From positions 38,070-102,069 of the forward strand of contig NW_004190425.2 in NCBI RefSeq assembly GCF_000224145.3: 64,000 nucleotides of DNA, given 5' to 3'. Shown here piece after piece: positions 10,575-22,717 of this stretch. Below the pieces are notes generated by a model. It made no database searches and was not told the origin of the DNA. It was given only the letters and a program-made list of their open reading frames with translations. Source of the DNA: Ciona intestinalis. Its lineage: Eukaryota > Chordata > Ascidiacea > Phlebobranchia > Cionidae. Position numbers and translations under genes: made by a program. Each line of letters starts with the position of its first letter. The first letter of the stretch is position 1.

Positions 10575-10670
10575 GCAGACGCGCATTTTAACCTTTACTT
10601 CAACGAAAACCAGCCCAGCAGAATCGACTTATATAAAACTAAAGTTGTTCAAGAAAACCATTTCTGAAAG

Positions 10671-12139
10671 ATGTCCTTAAAAGTTATTGCAGTTCTGTCT
10701 CTTCTTTTTGGAATTACCTACGCCCAAGGTACGTTATTATAAATAGTGGATTAGAAATATTATGAGACTAAAGATATATTTTTGTTCCACAGTTGCATAC
10801 GTTGATACATGGCCAGCTAATGACCAAGCACCAGCTGGAGCCCGAGGTGTTGTAGGTTATAACGAGATCGGGAACGGAACTTGTACCTTGAAGTTTCCAG
10901 ATGCTGTCTACTGGTTCCATGTATGTATTCTGTAGACCATTGTACATAATCCTAAAACTATTATACCATATATTTATATTTAGCACTGTAGGGTGGAATA
11001 CAGTTCATAGCACAAAAGTTCAATATTTCCTTGTCGGGTTTTTAACAATAAACAATTCGTTCATTTAAAGTCTTTGGGCAATTACACAATTCAGTAAGCG
11101 TTCTTTATTTATTCTAAAAATGGGACAAGAGAGAAGAATAAAATACGTACCACCTTGCCCCAACCAACTATATTTAAATAATGTTTACAGATTTTCGACG
11201 GAGACATCGTGCCATCAAAGTCTAGCGTCTCCGAAGGATTATACGCGATCACCGCACCAAATAAGGATTGGCAAGACACTGGAAACTTTTCATTTGTCGT
11301 TAACTTTTTCTTTGAAACCTTTAACGCCTCCCAAATTTTGTGGAGCTGTGACGTCAGCGATAGTAGCCCACGTGAGTTGGTGATGTCGTAAGCCAAATGC
11401 CATTTTTGTCTTACGCTTGTTGTTTATAGTTTCAGTTGAGTCATTCCCAAACAACATGGAGCAGAACTACACCCGAGCACGAATCACAGATTTGAACATG
11501 ACCGACCAAACCAAGATTATCCTTACACTTCCTGACTCTGTAGATAATTTCGGGGTAAATATGATGTTTCCTATAAAACTCGGGTCCTCTGCGTTATATT
11601 ACAAAATAACTATACAGTTTTCCGAAACATAAAAAAGCTGTTAAATAGTTTAGTTGTTTATATTAACTAAAGTAGCAATGCATCATTAGAAAACTTTAAA
11701 TTAAAAACTTCTAAACTTTTTGCCGAACCAATTTATTTTTTCATGCTAAAAGTATTTTGTTACAGGTTGATGCTCCAGCAGTTGTAGAAGCTGTAAACGG
11801 GAATGCTTATACCATCGGTAACTTTGGGGTTCAAAAAGAGGTAAGGTTTTTTCACAAAGTTGTCTAAATTAAAGTTACATTTTTGGTAACTCGTTAAGCG
11901 ACAACTAGGCGTATGAAACATAACATCCTTGTTATAACAACTGTCGTTTATTTATTCCGCCATGCGGGATAAACAATTTACGTTTATTTATTCATTCATT
12001 TATTCATGGTATTAAACTGTCGTTAACAAACACTTTTTAACAGTTCCGTTTCGAGTTCAACTACTTGACAAGATGGTTCTCTGCAAGTGAGATCACTCTC
12101 TCCTCCGTGGAAGGAGCCGAAGAGGAAGAAGAAATTTAA
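10671..12139 (+). CDS. Secreted glycoprotein, unknown family, tandem copy 2
   Basis: Six exons: 10671-10728, 10793-10920, 11191-11371, 11436-11554, 11766-11840 and 12044-12139, together 657 nt, 218 aa. The signal peptide (MSLKVIAVLSLLFGITYAQ) differs clearly from that of the copy at 6207, but from exon 2 onward the two are nearly the same at the DNA level. The first 112 nt of exon 4 show no difference at all. Copy 2 has an additional 211-nt intron between 11554 and 11766 (phase 0, after FG), where copy 1 is continuous. Introns 1, 2 and the last one do not align with those of copy 1, whereas the intron after 11371 does. The protein stops after EEEEI and lacks the RKRR tail. The two cysteines and the five sequons are kept. 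Function is unknown. Confidence 0.9.
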
Positions 12140-12259
12140 AAAGCAAACATCATCATTTATAAACTTAAATCAAATCTTCTAATATCTTGAAAAAGAAACT
12201 TGCGTTTTCCTTAAATTTGCATGATAACAAACATACATATGTTAAAGTAATCGACCGAT

Positions 12260-12294
12260 AATAAATTGCGCTCTGGGTGATCAATTATAATAAA
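12260..12294 (+). other. Poly(A) signals of second secreted-protein gene
   Basis: Two AATAAA hexamers, 12260-12265 and 12289-12294, follow the stop codon at 12139. They lie only 28-62 bases before the stop codon of the convergent DPP4-like gene (12322), so the two 3' ends almost certainly overlap. Confidence 0.55.
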
Positions 12295-12321
12295 ATTATT
12301 AATGTGAGATAAAGTGAAGCT

Positions 12322-15300
12322 CTAATTCCAAACATCGTCGGGAACTTGTAGATTGAAACATTGACACAGCTGTCGTGTTAGAACCTTGTACACGTGGGTA
12401 TATGCGTTGCCAACGTTAATTGAATGGTCTTGGTCAGCATAAAACTGCATATAGACGTAATGTTAGAATGGGATTTGTTCATAGCCTATAGCAGATGAGT
12501 ATACTTTCACTGTATGATAAATAGAATACCGTTCACATTTAACCCCCATATTTCCTAAACGTGCTTTAGCAATTAACAACGCTGTTTTAGAACCGCGGAA
12601 CTGCAGTTAAACAATTTTGTAAATAATTTTTTACAGATGTACTGGCTTTGTATTTAAAAAAGTACATATATGGTGCTGGTTTAAGATATTACTTACGAAG
12701 TTGTTAAAGCGAATATCATTCTCCACCAATGCCTTAGATAGTTGCGCAGAGTTTTGGAAATGAACATTATCTGTAAATACATTATTTCTTTTAAGTGCTG
12801 TATGTTTAAGTATACGTTAATATTTTTGACAATTTAAATTAACTGGACGGTAACCATCTTCTGACATTTACTTGGAGTATTTGTTTTCAACAATTAGCAA
12901 CATTGGTTTAGAGTCGTGAGAATACACGGTTATATAATTCTTTACATTTTCTTTGTTTACAAGCAAATGGTACAAGAAAATATAATAAAAAGGTGTCCCA
13001 TCTTCCCCCACCCTGCTATATATAGTAGTCCGGTGCCATGGCACAGTTACTTGCGCATGTCTCCAATCCAGGGGTTATGGATTCAAGGCTCATGACTGCC
13101 ACCAAGGTGTGCGTATGTGCTTTGAAGCAAGACACTTTTCGGCAATTGTTTTCAACCAGTGGTCACTAAAGAGTTTTCCAAATTGTCCGCCATACATAAA
13201 AAAATCCAAAAAACAATTACTCAAACAAATTGCATTCGAGGTAACTCGAAAGCTGGCACGATTTATATATTGAATGCACGAATAAATGATACACAAAATC
13301 GTGAGGCGTACTATATGTAAAAAATGTAACTCGCTTTATCCATGCGTAGTCGGAAAGCGACAGTTTTTTTTATAACACGGGTGTTTTGCTGCATATAAAG
13401 CGTGCCATCATATAAGTTACCTCAAATGTAACTTTGTAAAAAATATTTAGAAACCATGTGTTTTAGAATATAAATAAAATATTTGCGTTACCATCTGCTG
13501 TTCCGTGTATCAAGTAGTAACTTGACTGAGGGAAGTTTTCAGCTTTGTTTATTATGTTTGCTTTATCGTAACCATCTGTATTTATGGCTGGTAGACCCAT
13601 GTACCTTTCAGCATATATTGTGTCTAGAAAAAAAACATGTTGCATTTCTTTGTTTTTCAATATGTTATGGGTATGATATTGTGTTATAGGTTCTTACTTA
13701 CCGTAGTATCTCCAATCCACCAGAGGCGCTACAGCCATCCCGCATTTCAGAATTCCTGTGTTTAATCCAAGCGCATGAGATGTTGCAAAGCCCCCATATG
13801 ACTGGTAATAAAAAGAATATTAAACCTTTTAAATTTTATTAATAAATCTCCTACCCAGCCCCACATGGCTATCTTGCTAGAATCAACTTCGGGGAGTTTT
13901 CCGAAGTACCTAAAGAAAATCCATAAGTTAAAACATTTGTTTGAATGAACGAACGTAAATTATTATTTTATGCTCGCCTATTGGGGGACAACAAAAAACA
14001 GTTGTTGAAACTTTACTTTTAAGATTTACCGATATCAAACCTAAAGCTATGTGGTTGAGATACTAGTTATGTTTACTTGATGAAATCTGGCGGTTTCCTA
14101 TTTATTTTATACATAGAGTATAGGGTGGGGTAAGATGGAACCTGTTTTCATTCTCTTTTTTCGCACCGCGTTTTTAAATGTTAAAAACACGATCAGAAAC
14201 TATGGGTTTATGTGTTAACGATACATATACCCCACCCAACTGTACGTAAATTATTTAAAGTTTAATCTAACTCGGCAGCCTCAATTTGATCTTCGATTTC
14301 TTTTTGCCCAAGTCCTTGGTAAACTTCGTGCATGAATTCATCCCCTATAAAGTAAAAGTACATTGTTAACGCATTTTACATTGCAAATGCTGAGACACAT
14401 ATTAACGAAAAATCAAATTTAAATTTGTGTATTAATAGAAATACTCAAATGTAATTTAAAGGTACAACCAAATTTTGTGAAAAAATTGTGTGTCAAAACG
14501 CATATCAAACCGCTGTAAAAAGTCAGCCGAGCAACAATGCATGGGGTTTCTCATCAGAACAAGTATCACTTAACTATGACCAAAACTACTGAAGACAAAT
14601 CAAATAATATTATATGAAAAATGTAAAATATAAACTTCATTTTTTTAGTTTTTTGATCGAACATAACCATACATAGGCTACTATGTTGAACCAGCACTCC
14701 CTCTAATATTTAATTTCTAACACTTCATTTTAAAATGTTCATTATATCTCGTCACTAGCAACTGCTGTACCATTTTGTTAAAAAAGTGGCTGGTTCGTGT
14801 AAAAAAATAAGTTTGCGAGTGCTTAGTCAGCATATTCTGGTATGTCTTTATTTTTTTATTCTAGCGATTTTTTTCACGCGTATTTTAGAAATTGTTTCGT
14901 TTTTTGAAACTTTGGTGATAACTTTAGATCCGATTTGAGCATATATCATTTTTCGTTGGTATTTCCCTTTAACGTTTAAAAACACTTTTATGTATTTTCA
15001 ACAAGACTGGGCTATTACCATAAAAGTTAGAACCTCGTCCATCGATTCTTACAAGTATGACACCCAACCCCGCAGGAACGTATGCTGAACCCCAACTTCT
15101 TGACCAAAAGGCGTCAACGTTCTGGTATCCTGGTCCAGCATAACTATGAATAAATGAATGTAACTTATACTTTATCTTCGCATGGCCGGAAAACGACAGT
15201 CTTCATAACACGGGTATTCACACACCTCGTGCCAGCTTACGAGTTACCAATTATGTAACTTTTTGTAGTAAATATTTTTTGTGGGTTTTTATTTGTATTA

Positions 15301-18300
15301 TGTGTGGCTGCTGATAATTTGGTAGGCATACGCAACTGTCGACGTAACCCATGTCCTGCGACCTCAGTAGTTGATAATGTTTGTCACAGATGCATTTGCT
15401 GATTTAAAAAATGGACATGTAGACTATTGTTTGTTTGGCCTGTTAGCGTTATATTAGGCGGTTTTATCACGTGTCTGACTGGTTGGTGATTCGATGTCAG
15501 CTGCATTTAAAAATGAACATTAACAGCAGTATAACTTTGTGGGACTTACACTTCAATTAGCAGAGGGTATTTCTTGTTGACATCGAAATTTGGAGGGTCC
15601 AAGCGTTCGTAACGGAATTCTAAAAAATGAGTTGCAGGTATTTTATATTATCAACAACAAAATATAAATTAAATACAAACACATAAAATTATAAAATAAG
15701 ATAAGAATTTATTTATATTCGTTTAACTTACTGTATCCTGTTTTGCTATCAATATTGCCATACGATTTCACCGGCATTTCTGTTGCTGCTATATTGTCTA
15801 CAAGATCCAAATTCTCTTCCAACAGAACTTTGTCGATCAGGACATTAGCAGGGTCCGTTGCTGTGTGGTTGACCGTAAACTGAATGTAAAGAGGCGCTCC
15901 TTCACCTGACAAGGATATACATATATAGTAAAGTGGGAAAGACGGGACCCTTAAGCACATATTGCCCACTATTTCCCAAATTAAAATATATGACGGTTAC
16001 TAGTGACAACACGAATTAGTACTATTATAGCAGGGTGGGGTAGTATTCTGCATTGTAGGTAATTTACAAAAAAAATAACGAACTGTGTTCTCTACTATAA
16101 ACTGAAAACTGTCAACAAAAACGATAAAGTTGGGATAGGTAAGGGCAACAATAAATGGAAAGTTCTATGGCAAGTTATACGTGCTTACCTCTGCATGCAA
16201 TGACAACGCGACTGCCACCTTTGCTGAATGACGACGTAGCAATATTACACCTCTCCGGATATTCAGTTCTGAGCGGACATGTTATGCACTCTGGTGGTTC
16301 GGCAGCGGACATGGTGGGCAACAGCCTTCCTTTCCTTCTGTACACTTGACGATTCTCTGTTCCATCGAACGTAGAAAGAAAATACCTGGGATAGTTTTTT
16401 GCCGTTGCGTATATTTTGGTATTAACAAACAATGAACTAAAATAAAAAGCACTTTAACCATTAAATACTAATGCCCACCCTCGCCCACTAGAACATATTT
16501 TTCCCTTGTGTATATTTTAATTACACTGCTAAAAATGTTTCTATTCCAATGAGCTTACACGTAGTCGTTTGCGCTCTTGTAAAACTCAACCGCTGGGTAG
16601 GATGCGCTATATGATGTCACGGTATATTCTCCTTCAGTTAGGAATTCCTTGTTTCCAGTCTACACGGAAAATATTTTCTTATAGTAATGTTATTAAATAG
16701 GTTTCCCGCAAAGTGCCCTTAATAAAAATTAACATTGTTTTATGTTTACTAAAACATATAACATGTCCACGATAAACGATTTATATTTAGTTGTATTTAA
16801 AAAAATCTTTTTTAAAGGGCGCGTAAGAACTAAACAAATATGTATATTTACTGTAAAATAGCATACGTATGACAAATAGATTTGAATTTAAACACAAACA
16901 TAGTGTACAATCTGTAGGCTTTCTTATATGTTACAGCATTGTAGGCGTATGTGTTTTGTATTAGCAAGACACTTTAGTACAACCTAATCAAACTTTACAG
17001 GTTATCAAACTTATAAAAGTAAAATTAAATAAATATCCACCACGGCCTACTGGGGATATCTCTAGTAGGCCGTGATAATCACCCACAAAGTTACCTACGT
17101 GACGGGCCCAGGGTGTATGAAACAAAACAACAATGTTACAACAAATGCCCTGTTCGTCACACAAGGATAAAACATTTCCCCTTTTTTTATTCAATAATGC
17201 AATAACCGTAAACACTATTACTAAAAATAAAAAAAAAGATCCTATAATAATTTCTCACGTTATCTGCTCTTGCCAAATGCTGCCATTTATTGTTTGGCAG
17301 AACAACGAAGTATTCTTCTGCACTTTGGCCAAACACAGGAATCCAATATGGCCGTCTCTGGTATAACCAACCGGTTGTTGTTTTGTGTTCGAACTGTGGA
17401 ACCTGGATTGAATACAAACTAATATACTGCAAGTAACTTCACAATATAAAACAATTTTTCGGAATGCATTGCAATGGTTTGAACGTAAAACTTACACTTG
17501 GACACGTCATGCTTCCATCAGCCGTAATGTCACACATCACCATCATGCTCCAAGTTTGTAATCGGTTACACCACGTGACTGCAACACGTGACTCATTTGC
17601 CCATACTGCCCGGCTGAACAGATAGTCTCTGTAAACAACACAATGAATGAATGAATGAATGAATGAATGAATGAATGAATGAATGAATGAATGAATAAAT
17701 GAATAAATGAATAAATAAATAACTGAATGATGACATGCTGGGTGTTTTATTTCATACACACCATGTCCGCTTACGATTATGTGAGTTATAGTGTGTTTTT
17801 TAATGTATGGTGGACAATTAGACACATGTTGTTGGTTACCAAGCTGGAGCAATTGCCGAAAATTGTAAAAACTTTGGGACACATATACGCCCATATCAGT
17901 TGCAATGGCCAGCCCGTAATATTGAGCAAACGAAAAGCCTGTTGTTATTACCAGAAAACCTACCCTGATGATAATGTTGTTGGTGGTATTGCTTCGTTGT
18001 TACTTCCCGATGCAATATCATAAACGTAAACTTTATTTGTTGGTTGTGTTGTGCCTGCCTGTGTATAAACAAACTTGTAAGCACAAGAACTAAAATAAAT
18101 GTGTATTATAACCAGTGACATGTATTGGGGGGTTATATACATTCGATTCTTTACTTTATGTTAAGATCCAAACGTGGTTTATACCTTGGGGTAAGATACG
18201 TCAATCATCTCTGGGTATTGCTTGGAATCATAACGGGAGAATTGAATATGAGAACATTCAGTGTCATTGAACTGAGCATACGCCAACTTTCCTCCGTCCG

Positions 18301-21300
18301 GTGAAAAGTAGATTACGTTGTTGGTCGAAATCATTTCCTCTGTCAAATGAATGTGCAAATGAAACTTATGAAACATATTTTCGTTTCTTTTTCTTGTCCC
18401 ACTTGGTAGTAAACAAGAAATATTTACAGAAATAAATAGCTGTAGCCCTGCGGACCTCTATTAGAGCGTCGATCATTTTCTAAAAGACGACCAGGAAATA
18501 TGAGATTTACGGGCTAACGGTATTTTATCTCACTCACAGTACTATTCGCTAATAATAGATGAAAGAGACGCAATATCCGCGTTGCAAGTCGTAAAAACGG
18601 TCTTGAAAACATTTTGTTACCTTCGTATACCCAGTCTGGAATTCCATTGTAAACAGAATTCGCACTTCCGTCGTCAGTAATTCTGATATCATTCGTTGTA
18701 GTGTCGTTGACATCAGCTCGGTAATAAATGTCGAAGTCGTAAACATAAGCCTACAAAGCAAATATAAATACAAAACTATTGTACGAGATGTTTACACACT
18801 GTTGCAAGCAGATTATGTTCAACATGGTACGTTACAACATACTATAGATCAGGTTGGACAACGTTTATTAAGTTTGAGTAACAAAAATACGTTAATTACA
18901 TTTTTGAGCTTAGTTAATGTAAACAACATTCCTATTTTTTCCTCGTACTTTTTGTCAGTGCCAGCACTGGTTGCGCTATAATTTCATATAAAGGTTGTTC
19001 TACCATACCGAATTACAAAAAGTGGTCACCTTTATAGTTGTATACGTGCTAGATAGTAAGCGCACAAGTTTTATCCAACATACGTTTTTGTTATATCAAC
19101 TGCCTGTCGCTGCCCGTCACACGCGAGTACGGGTACAGTTTATACTTTAAATTCAATCCATCAAATATATCAACTTACCACAGCATCGCCCACCGGAGAC
19201 CAAGTGATATATTGAACATCACTTGGGAATGTAATGTCATCTCGGATCATACTTTATAATAAGGAACATGTTAAATATTGTACAGCTTGTTTTAAATATA
19301 ACTTACTCCTGATTGACGTCATACACAATGTATGTTCCGTTGTAAGAATGTCTCCAACCCTAAAGGAAGTATTTTAACTACAACTATTACGAAAGCGCAT
19401 TAGAGACTCTGGGCAATATTATTTATAGTAAAATAAATCGATTTGTATGAACACAGTATATACATGAAAACTGTTTTATGATAGGTTTGGGTAAAGTGGT
19501 GTATATGTTTTCATTCTTTTTTATCGTTCCATTTATAGTAAAAGAAAAGCATTTACAGAATTGAAGAACCTTATCATCAAAGACTATAAAACAGCTATGA
19601 TAATTACTAAAAACACGATTATAAAATATGGAATCTTATGTGTTGTAATGTAATTAACACACGTTTACCTTTACGTAATCGGTTAATAAGAGCACGAAGT
19701 TTTGGGAGGCGGAGACTTGGTAGGAACGAGCGCCCTTGTCTGTCTGCAAAATATGATATGTTTAGCATAGTGATAACAGTGGTTATATCGCACCTAGTCG
19801 GTAAGTTACGTGCATCTTTTTTTACATTTTTCTTAATACCTTATTGTAGATGGGCTTCATAAAACTAGTATAACCTTACATAAATTGCTCCTGGCATGAT
19901 GAGAAATTCATGTTGATCCATGGCACATTTTAATATGATGTCTTTATTGGCGGCTTGAATAATGTACATGTGATCTGTATACATGGTTTGGTAAATATAC
20001 GATCAAATCGCTACTATATGTAGCTGTGTAATGTCGTGGCATTAAAGTTAAAAATTGTTTAACACCTAAACAGTGTTACCACTATATAGTTACTTTTGTG
20101 TGAAAACCAAAATCTAGAGTACTGTGGGGGAAGATGGGACACATTTGGCACATGATATTTAAGTACCCTGATTGTGTTTTAAACATTTAACAATGGTTCA
20201 TGGACATCGTGGGGATAAGGTGTTTGTAATTTATTGAATGTTCATTGTTTACTACCAAATGGGACAAGAAAATAGGACAAAAAGGTGTCCCATCTTCCCC
20301 ACCCTACTATATGCCCATGAACGTATTTTTTTTAGTTTAAATTGTGTTCGTTTTTTTTATCACCCATTTTTTGCAATGCCTGTTTAGTTGTAAATGCGTT
20401 TAGTTTCGTAATGTTTGTGTTCTCTTTCATTTTCTTATCACTATTTATATTCCTATTCTTTTGTGTTCCTTATGTGTGTCACGTCCTCTCGCGTGTCGGA
20501 AAAAAGACAAACGTTATAACACGAATGCTCTATTCCATACACCTCGTGTCAGCTTACGTGTAACCACGCACCAAAAACTTCTGTATGTATGTTTAAACAT
20601 TGGTGGTGCCCTATATGTTAATCCAGTGTATGAATCTAACCAGCTATATATGAATATACCACTACACAAAATGTCTCACCCGATACCCATCTTGGATTAA
20701 CCGACTTGTAGCTAAACTTCGATCCAAAAATATCATTAAATGTAAACTTTGTTTTCCCGGCCCGATTTTCCACCAAAGATTTTCGAATTTCTTGTGATTT
20801 AATTTCACTGAATCCTGCAAAATGCAAAAAGGTGTTTAATAAACATAGATGGTGGGGTAAGATGGATACCGTTAGAACACAATGAATATTGGAGCTCTTC
20901 GTATGAAATATTACCTAATCGTGTGGTTAAAAAAACGAATGAAATATTACCTAATCGTGTGGTAAAAAAAAACGAATAAAATATTACCTAATCGTGTGGT
21001 AACACGCTTTTTTTACCAGCAAATAAGACAATAAAAGGGAAAAAACATTTACCAACTTACCCCGATTAAAACCCACAATACATCCATATTAAGTTTATGA
21101 CACGCTAACTTGATACGAAGGTCAATTGCAAAACAAATTTAAACCGCGTATCTCATTTCTTTTAACATTGTTGTATAATAAATGGGGAGATACCCTTAAG
21201 ACCCATATTGTTTAAAATCCTTATTAGTTTTGAATAATAAAGTGAAATCTTTTGCATACATTATTTTGTTATTAGATTAGTATACCATGTTTGAATATAA

Positions 21301-22717
21301 CCCCTAGATAATAAATTGTGGAAATAAAACAAACCCTTCAAACTTTGGCAACAAAAACCTACACAACCACAAAGTGGGGAAAGACGGAACGAAATATTTG
21401 TTATACTTAATAGTATTTTGCAACTTGTAGTTATCCTAGCGAGCACTAAAAAAATACATCTTATTATTATTATGCCTTTTTACTAGCCATTGGAAGTAGA
21501 TTACATTCGTTTAACACCAAATTTAACTACTTTAAGGAGCATACCAACGAAAAATGAAAATTTGTATATGGCTAAAGATACTCAAATGTGACCCAAAAGT
21601 ACCACCAAAGTTTCCCAAAATAATAAAGTTTCTAAAAAATCGCGTAAAAGGCCCCGCGGGAGTAAAACAAATCCGGCCATTTCGACAATGCATGGAATTT
21701 CCCATAAAAAAAGACACTGAAACTTGACCGTTTCTAGTTTCTAAACTATAAGGAAAAGCAAATTTTCTTTTGATTAGGTATAATAAAAGCTTTTTTTGTA
21801 AACATATCAAAAATATAAAAATGTAACATTTATAATGTTTTAATTTTTCGATTTTTTTTAACCTTACTACATATTAGATTATGCTGACTCAGCAACTTTT
21901 CAAACCGAGTGTTCAACACGAACACAACTAACTTGTTTTATAAAGTCTATGTTTTACATTTTTTTTATATATTATTAAAGAAGAAGTGGTCATTATGCCA
22001 ACTCAGAAATAAAGTTTAAATTTTCTTTAGTATTTTAAAAACTAGGAACGATCAAGTTTGAGCGAATTGTTTTTCTTAGGTGAAATCTTATGCATTGTGA
22101 CACAGCCATTTATTTTACTCCAGCGGTTGAATTTGCGGTTTTGAAACTCATTTTTTAAAAAAGCTGTTTCGAATTTTGAAACTTTAAGGTTACCTTTAGA
22201 TTACATCTATAAGCGTTTCCATTAAAACACCAATTTTAATTTTTCGTTGGTGTGCCCCTTTAACATCACTAGCCGCCTTTGCCACCCCACTCTATTGGAC
22301 CGTGAGAACACTGTAAATACTGTAACATTTGTTTTTGTCTATCATGAAGTGGGCACCCAAAAAAAATATTTAAACAAAAGTCTCGTCTTCCCGCACTCTA
22401 CTATAAAATGTAACAAAAAAGTTTTAAAATTTTGGGGTAATCACTTAAGTGTCTTGATAAGACAAACCAATGCTTGGAACGTATTAGTGTAGGTAGTGGT
22501 TCTTTTGGAACAGGAGATATCATCATTTATTAAAACATTTAGTATACAGTATGTTGGCGCCTATAATAAACATCCAACGATTACTACATTGGTTCAAGCC
22601 ATTAGCAACACATCAAACACAAACACATACGTTACCTGAATCTTGATACACTACAAGTAGTGTGATGAGTAAGGCGACAGCCGACGTTCCCGCAACAAAC
22701 AACTTAAGCCGCAGCAT
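12322..22717 (-). CDS. DPP4-like: DPP4/FAP-like type II membrane prolyl dipeptidyl peptidase
   Basis: Exons in coding order: 22636-22717, 20680-20814, 19880-19974, 19669-19743, 19307-19359, 19179-19251, 18621-18750, 18185-18339, 17964-18058, 17496-17628, 17259-17402, 16559-16659, 16189-16385, 15732-15905, 15550-15619, 15019-15143, 14272-14344, 13855-13909, 13702-13801, 13492-13623, 12697-12770 and 12322-12444. They total 2394 nt, 797 aa, all in phase; human DPP4 is 766 aa. Exon 1 gives a short tail and signal anchor (MLRLKLFVAGTSAVALLITL), so the catalytic part faces outside. The beta-propeller carries the DWVYEEE motif, whose two Glu bind the substrate N-terminus in this family (S9B). The catalytic triad is complete: Ser in GWSYGG (Trp and Ser split by an intron), Asp in HGTADD, His in DQDHS. 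YAGPG and DGRGS are also kept. It should be an active post-proline dipeptidase. The donor of exon 17 (gttaga) is weak. Whether it is DPP4 or a sister such as FAP cannot be told. Confidence 0.95.
13027..13400 (+). mobile_element. Diverged SINE in a DPP4-like intron
   Basis: A tRNA-like head ('ggtgccatggcacagttact') is followed by a B-box-like 'ggattcaaggctcat' and the shared body ('caagacacttttcggcaatt', 'ccagtggtcactaaagag'). The sequence is more diverged than the copy at 4651. Its minus-strand open frame (13090-13296) is SINE sequence, not an exon. The right edge is approximate. Confidence 0.7.
14117..14250. mobile_element. Short inverted-repeat element
   Basis: Starts 'gagtatagggtggggtaag' and ends 'ataccccacccaactgtac', inverted ends of the same type as the long family. 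It lies in the intron between exons 18 and 17 of the DPP4-like gene. Confidence 0.6.
14390..14993. repeat. Foldback repeat copy
   Basis: The left arm starts near 'attaacgaaaaatcaaattt' and the right arm ends 'atttttcgttggtatttccc', so the outer parts are inverted copies of one another. They match the arms of the element at 21533-22264. It lies in the intron between exons 17 and 16 of the DPP4-like gene and has no coding content. Confidence 0.6.
15148..15325 (-). mobile_element. SINE 3' fragment, reverse orientation
   Basis: Contains the SINE tail with 'aaatgaatgtaac' and the shared 'ggccggaaaacgacagtc' and 'gtgccagcttacgagttacc' blocks. The tRNA-like head is absent. It is intronic in the DPP4-like gene. 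Confidence 0.65.
17642..17905 (-). mobile_element. SINE with expanded ATTC tail
   Basis: On the plus strand an (AATG)n tract with AATA variants fills about 17642-17727, followed by SINE body sequence read in reverse ('acaccatgtccgcttac', 'ggagcaattgccgaaa', 'gggacacatatacgcc'). The microsatellite is thus the expanded 3' tail of the SINE. It sits between exons 10 and 9 of the DPP4-like gene. Long frames here on either strand come from the repeat. Confidence 0.75.
20119..20310. mobile_element. Short inverted-repeat element (MITE)
   Basis: About 190 bases from 'tactgtgggggaagatggga' to 'tcccatcttccccaccctac', inverted copies of one another. The interior ('tttaaacatttaacaatggt', 'ttctttgttt'-like) is shared with the short elements at 24628 and 34556. 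No coding content. Confidence 0.75.
20465..20575 (-). mobile_element. SINE fragment, reverse orientation
   Basis: Shares the 'tcacgtcctctcgcgtgtcg', 'aacgttataacacg' and 'cctcgtgtcagcttacgtgt' blocks with the other SINE copies. Head and tail are missing. Confidence 0.55.
20905..21003. repeat. ~40-bp tandem repeat, about 2.5 copies
   Basis: The unit 'gaaatattacctaatcgtgt' plus 'ggttaaaaaaacgaat' is repeated with little change up to 21003. It is intronic and does not touch a splice site. Confidence 0.8.
21533..22264. repeat. ~730-bp foldback element in DPP4-like intron 1
   Basis: The left arm (about 21533-21800) and right arm (about 21970-22264) are inverted copies. The outer ends read 'aaggagcataccaacgaaaa' and 'tttttcgttggtgtgcccct'. 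Both arms share 'ctcaaatgtgac'-type, 'ggaatttcccat'-type and 'aactaggaacgatcaag'-type blocks. No coding frame is present. Related pieces lie at 8470-8745, 14390-14993 and about 45690-45760. Confidence 0.75.
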
